From JAGWBD01 sp965220615 (lineage in GTDB: Bacteria; Chloroflexota; Anaerolineae; Aggregatilineales; Phototrophicaceae), in assembly GCA_965220615.1 (NCBI GenBank), contig CBDCQL010000002.1, positions 1,612,001 through 1,676,000 of the forward strand: DNA of 64,000 bases. Reading direction: 5' to 3'. The stretch's first letter is position 1. Every line of letters starts with the position of its first letter. The notes under the pieces are model-generated. The model did not search any database. It had not been told where the DNA came from and worked only from the letters and a program-made list of their open reading frames with translations. Shown here piece by piece: positions 60,727-64,000 of the stretch. The position numbers and the translations under genes were made by a program.

Positions 60727-61688
60727 GCCGGTCCTCCCGCACCCTGCCGCTGCAGCGAACGGGCGAGAGCCGTTGGTCGCATGCCCGCAAGCAGTTCATC
60801 AAGTGGCGCTTTTACTACCTGTTGATCACGCCTGCCTTGCTCTATTTCCTGATCTTCCACTACGCCCCGATGGCCGGCATTCTCATCGCCTTCAAGGACA
60901 TCTCGCCCTTCGGCGGCCTGCAGGGCGTGATCGACGGCCCCTGGGTGGGCCTTAAACACTTCACGCGTTTTTTCAATTCCTTTTTCTTCTGGAACGTGAT
61001 GCGCAACACCCTGGAAATCAGCGTTTTGAAAATCATTTTCGGTTTTCCGGCGCCAATCATTTTTGCGCTCATGCTCAACGAGGTGACGCGCACGGCCGTC
61101 AAACGGGTCGTGCAGACCATTTCCTATTTGCCGCACTTCATCTCCTGGGTGGTGGTCACCGGCCTCATCACGGCCCTGCTGGCCTCCAACAGCGGTCTGC
61201 TCACCGGCCTGTTGAACTCGCTGACGGGCGAGAGCTGGAGCTTCCTCACCAATCCGGACCACTTCCGCGGCATCCTGGTCAGTTCCCACGTCTGGAAGAC
61301 TGTGGGCTGGAGCAGCATCATCTATCTGGCGGCCATCTCCGGTATCGACCCGCACCTCTACGAGGCGGCGGCCATCGACGGCGCCAGCCGTCTGCAAATG
61401 GCGCGCCACATCACGCTGCCCGGCATCAGCTTCGTCATCGCCATCCTGTTCATTTTCGAAGTCGGCCACATTCTCGAGGCCGGCTTCGAACAGATCCTGC
61501 TGCTGTATTCGCCGGCGGTCTACGGCGTCTCGGACATTCTGGATACCTACGTCTATCGTGAAGGCCTGATTCGCCTGCAATACTCCTTCGCCGCCGCCGT
61601 CGGTCTCTTCAAGGCAATCGTGTCGCTGATTTTGATCATCGGCGCCAACTCACTGGCCCGCCGCCTGGGTCAACCGGGGATCTGGTAA
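60723..61688 (+). CDS. LplB-type sugar ABC transporter permease
   Basis: A 321-residue six-helix permease (COG4209). Landmarks are YYLLITPALLYFLIFHYAPM, GILIAFKDISPF and the EAA loop HLYEAAAIDGASRLQMARHI. ATG 60723 is coupled to the sulfatase stop; a longer upstream frame reads the sulfatase gene out of frame. It pairs with the next permease to import oligosaccharides such as plant or algal polysaccharide fragments in related systems. Confidence 0.94.
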   Translation: MSRSSRTLPLQRTGESRWSHARKQFIKWRFYYLLITPALLYFLIFHYAPMAGILIAFKDISPFGGLQGVIDGPWVGLKHFTRFFNSFFFWNVMRNTLEISVLKIIFGFPAPIIFALMLNEVTRTAVKRVVQTISYLPHFISWVVVTGLITALLASNSGLLTGLLNSLTGESWSFLTNPDHFRGILVSSHVWKTVGWSSIIYLAAISGIDPHLYEAAAIDGASRLQMARHITLPGISFVIAILFIFEVGHILEAGFEQILLLYSPAVYGVSDILDTYVYREGLIRLQYSFAAAVGLFKAIVSLILIIGANSLARRLGQPGIW

Positions 61689-61699
61689 AGAGGCCGACC

Positions 61700-62578
61700 T
61701 TGCTGAAGCTTTCGCGCAACGAAAAGATCTTCCTCAGCGTGGTCTACGTCCTGTTGCTGGGCGTCACGCTGGCCTTCCTGTTGCCTTTCGTCATCGTGCT
61801 CTCCACCTCCTTCATCAGCGAAGCCGAGTTCGCGCGCCGCGGCGGCTACGTCCTCTTCCCGGAGGGCATAGACTTCACCGCCTACGACATCCTCTTGCGC
61901 CGCAGCCGCGTCATTCTAAATGCCTACGGCGTCACGGCCTTTCGCGTGGTTGTCGGCACACTGCTCAACCTGGTCTTTACCGTCACCATGGCCTACGTGC
62001 TGGCGCAGAAGAATCTGCCGGGTCGCATTCCGCTCACCATTTTCGTCTTCATCACGATGATCTTCAGCGGCGGCCTGATCCCGCGTTTTCTGCTGGTCGA
62101 TTATCTGGGCATGCGCAACACCCTGTGGTCGATGATCGTGCCCATCCTGGTCAACGCCTGGTACATGCTCATCATGCGCAATTTCTTCATGAGCCTGCCG
62201 GAAGAGCTCAGCGAGGCGGCCATCGTCGACGGGGCCACCGCGCCCGTCATACTTTTGCGCGTCGTTCTGCCGCTGTCGCTACCGGTCATCGCCACTATCG
62301 GGTTGTTTTACGCCGTTCATCACTGGAACGCCTGGTTTGACGCCGCCATCTACATCGACAGATCGGAGTTGCAACCCTTGCAAATCATCCTGCGCGGCCT
62401 GCTGCGCTCCGCCACTCTGGAAGGCATGGAAGAAATCGCCTTTATGGAGAAGCCGCCGCCGGCCGCTTCCCTGCGTTCGGCGCTGATCATCGTGAGTACG
62501 GTGCCGGTACTCTTCATTTACCCCTTTATTCAGCGCTATTTTGTCAAGGGCATCATGATCGGGGGCGTGAAAGGCTAA
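61700..62578 (+). CDS. YtcP-type carbohydrate ABC transporter permease
   Basis: A 292-residue six-helix permease (COG0395), starting at a TTG preceded by AAAGAGG. Landmarks are PFVIVLSTSFISE, MIFSGGLIPRFLLVDYLGM and the EAA loop ELSEAAIVDGATAPVILLRV; the end reads YPFIQRYFVKGIMIGGVKG, typical of the group. The stop shares one base with the next ATG (TAATG). No ATPase gene is seen in the visible part of the operon. Confidence 0.93.
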   Translation: MLKLSRNEKIFLSVVYVLLLGVTLAFLLPFVIVLSTSFISEAEFARRGGYVLFPEGIDFTAYDILLRRSRVILNAYGVTAFRVVVGTLLNLVFTVTMAYVLAQKNLPGRIPLTIFVFITMIFSGGLIPRFLLVDYLGMRNTLWSMIVPILVNAWYMLIMRNFFMSLPEELSEAAIVDGATAPVILLRVVLPLSLPVIATIGLFYAVHHWNAWFDAAIYIDRSELQPLQIILRGLLRSATLEGMEEIAFMEKPPPAASLRSALIIVSTVPVLFIYPFIQRYFVKGIMIGGVKG

Positions 62579-63477
62579 TGAATGGCAAACCGGTTCTGAA
62601 GGGCGTCATCCCGCCGATCATCACGCCTCTGGATGCCGACGGCGACGTCGACGAGGCAGCTGTGGAACGCCTGATAGACTTTCAGTTGCGCAGCGGCGTT
62701 TCCGGCATTTTCATCATGGGCAGCAGCGGCGAAGGGCCCTGGCTGGACACGGCCCAACGGGAGACCCTGCTGCGCGCCAGCGTACGCGCCATTGACGGAC
62801 GCGTGCCCCTGCTGGCCGGCGCCATGGAGCCGGTCGCCTCCCGCGTGCGCGAACGCCTGCCGCGAATGCTGGAACTGGGCGCGGACGCCGCCGTCGTGGC
62901 CACGCCCTACTACTTTCAGGCGGACGAGGCCGTCCAGAGCGCCCACTTCGCCGCCGTCGCCGCCGACAGCCCCCTGCCGATCGTGCTCTACAACATTCCC
63001 AACATGACGCACAACGTCCTGTCGCCCGCAGCCGCGCGCCATGCCCTGCAATACGAATCGGTCATCGGCATCAAGGACAGCGGCGGCGACCCGTCGCTCT
63101 TTACCGAACTGCTTGCCATGCGAGAAATCCATCCGGATTTCCAGGTGCTGCAGGGTGCGGAGGCGCAGTCGGCCTGGGCACTGCGCGAGGGCGCCGACGG
63201 CCTCGTGCCCGGCTTCGCCAACCTCATACCCGGCCCCTACCGCCGCCTCTACGAGGACCCGCAGAACGATGCCTTGCAACAGCTGGCCGTCGATCTCGGC
63301 GGCATGCGCCGGCATGGTTTCTTTCTGAACACGCTCAAATACGCCATGGCGCTCTGCGGCTTTGGCAGCGGACGCTGCGTCTGCCGACCGGATGCGCTCA
63401 GCCGGTCCGCCAAAACCGATATCCAGCGCATGGTTGCGACCCATGCGCCCGAGGCCCTGGCCTGCGCCCCTTTCTGA
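62578..63477 (+). CDS. DapA/NanA-family aldolase of the import operon
   Basis: A 299-residue TIM-barrel pyruvate aldolase. GSSGEG (48-53) binds the carboxylate, Tyr138 is in IVLYNIPNM and the Schiff-base Lys166 in IGIKDSGGD. In this operon (sulfatase, oligosaccharide importer, sialidase-like protein) a keto-acid sugar cleavage role, such as N-acetylneuraminate or 2-keto-3-deoxy-aldonate lyase, is more likely than lysine biosynthesis; that is inference. It is translationally coupled to the permease. About 30% of residues appear shared with the family member at 16710 in the motif regions, but I have not aligned them fully. Confidence 0.87.
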   Translation: MNGKPVLKGVIPPIITPLDADGDVDEAAVERLIDFQLRSGVSGIFIMGSSGEGPWLDTAQRETLLRASVRAIDGRVPLLAGAMEPVASRVRERLPRMLELGADAAVVATPYYFQADEAVQSAHFAAVAADSPLPIVLYNIPNMTHNVLSPAAARHALQYESVIGIKDSGGDPSLFTELLAMREIHPDFQVLQGAEAQSAWALREGADGLVPGFANLIPGPYRRLYEDPQNDALQQLAVDLGGMRRHGFFLNTLKYAMALCGFGSGRCVCRPDALSRSAKTDIQRMVATHAPEALACAPF

Positions 63478-63489
63478 GAAAGGACATCC

Positions 63490-64000
63490 ATGTATATCGC
63501 TCCGCGCTCGGTCGATCACAAGATCTTCGAGATCTGGCGCAGCCCCGGTCGCTTCACCAAGAATCCGGATCTGATCGCCCTGCCTTCGGGTCGACTGATG
63601 CTGGTTTACGCCGACACCGACGCACACTGGTCGATGGAAAACCAGGTGTTAACCCTGCTCGCCAGCGACGACGATGGCCGCTCCTGGTTCAAACACCGTG
63701 AAATCGACGAGGCCGACCTGACCCGTGGCGACGAACGCCTGGTAACGCCGCGTCTCAGTCTGCTGAACGACGGGCGCCTGGTGGTCATCTGTGACCATGA
63801 TGACGACGGCCATTTCCATGAGGAACAGCCACCCGGCAACTGGCTCTACTGGAGCGAGGATCAGGGAGACTCCTGGCGCGCCCGGCGCGACAACGGCATC
63901 GGCGGCTTCGAACCCGATCGCATCCTCGATTTGCCGGATGGCAGCCTGGGCGTGGTCTCTCACCTGATGCGCGGCGAACACCAGGAATTTGCCGAAGTGT
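63490..64000 (+). CDS. BNR/Asp-box sialidase-like protein (3' end off window)
   Basis: The first 170 residues of a beta-propeller protein; the frame is open to the window end. The ATG has AAAGGA upstream. Two Asp boxes of the S-x-D-x-G-x-x-W type are present, SDDDGRSW (59-66) and SEDQGDSW (122-129), with the RxP-like block RSPGRFTKNPDLIALP near the start. This is the exo-alpha-sialidase/BNR superfamily. No signal peptide is present, so cytoplasmic action on imported glycan is likely. Catalytic Arg triad and Tyr cannot all be seen in the fragment, so enzyme activity is unproven. Confidence 0.8.
   Translation, partial: MYIAPRSVDHKIFEIWRSPGRFTKNPDLIALPSGRLMLVYADTDAHWSMENQVLTLLASDDDGRSWFKHREIDEADLTRGDERLVTPRLSLLNDGRLVVICDHDDDGHFHEEQPPGNWLYWSEDQGDSWRARRDNGIGGFEPDRILDLPDGSLGVVSHLMRGEHQEFAEV

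Noticed and set aside
1..64000. CRISPR arrays, insertion sequences, prophage genes or rRNA
   Set aside because: No regularly spaced repeats, transposase or phage motifs, or rRNA segments were seen anywhere in the window.

Overview
The window is a GC-rich, gene-dense bacterial chromosome segment. It most likely comes from a Chloroflexota (Anaerolineae/Caldilineae-like) genome. The strongest evidence is the first 15 kb: two genes with the Chlor_Arch_YYY (DUF2298) membrane domain beside an Agl23/TIGR03663-type protein, a combination known mainly from Chloroflexota and archaea. A monofunctional BirA, CdaA/CdaR, family-1 solute-binding proteins and many GTG/TTG starts fit this. The phylum call is an inference from gene content, not a phylogeny. 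I saw no mobile elements, CRISPR arrays or rRNA genes.

Layout. (1) 1-15772, minus strand: a surface-glycan or glycolipid block. It holds a UPF0104/AglD-like flippase-type protein, a GT4 glycosyltransferase, a SAM methyltransferase and a GT-C protein; then, behind a second promoter with a near-palindromic 18-bp site, a 1724-aa GT39-YYY fusion, a second YYY protein, a degenerate GT-C protein and Agl23 (cut by the window edge). (2) 15845-22281: tRNA-Gly(CCC) with promoter and terminator, ribosomal protein L25, a DapA-family aldolase, gyrA, an unknown membrane-anchored protein and birA. (3) 22354-36831: two paralogous large GT-C/DUF2142-like proteins, a HIT hydrolase, a thiolase, a 2-hydroxyacid dehydrogenase, a heterodimeric ABC exporter with one degenerate ATP site, an aldo/keto reductase and another GT-C protein. 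(4) 36914-47464: an APC-type permease with a soluble tail, then an import operon (Tat-exported binding protein, fatty acid desaturase, two permeases, GH116 glycosidase), closed by a convergent MFS gene. (5) 47599-57561: housekeeping genes polA, argF, cdaA-cdaR, der and lepB, then a DsbA-like exported protein, a class II aldolase and tRNA-Glu(TTC). (6) 57615-64000: a second import operon (binding protein, sulfatase, LplB/YtcP-type permeases, DapA/NanA-family aldolase, BNR sialidase-like protein cut by the window end).

How the parts fit. Both import operons share an unusual plan: binding protein, a GC-rich hairpin with a 10-nt loop, an unrelated enzyme gene ending in an ATGA overlap with the first permease, a second permease, then an intracellular catabolic enzyme. 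The first suggests uptake of a beta-glucoside, possibly lipid-linked; the second suggests a sulfated and/or acidic glycan. The GT-C proteins and the ABC exporter point to substantial investment in lipid-linked sugar export and surface glycosylation. Genes are tightly packed, with many NTGA start/stop overlaps, and no gap without a gene exceeds about 220 bases.
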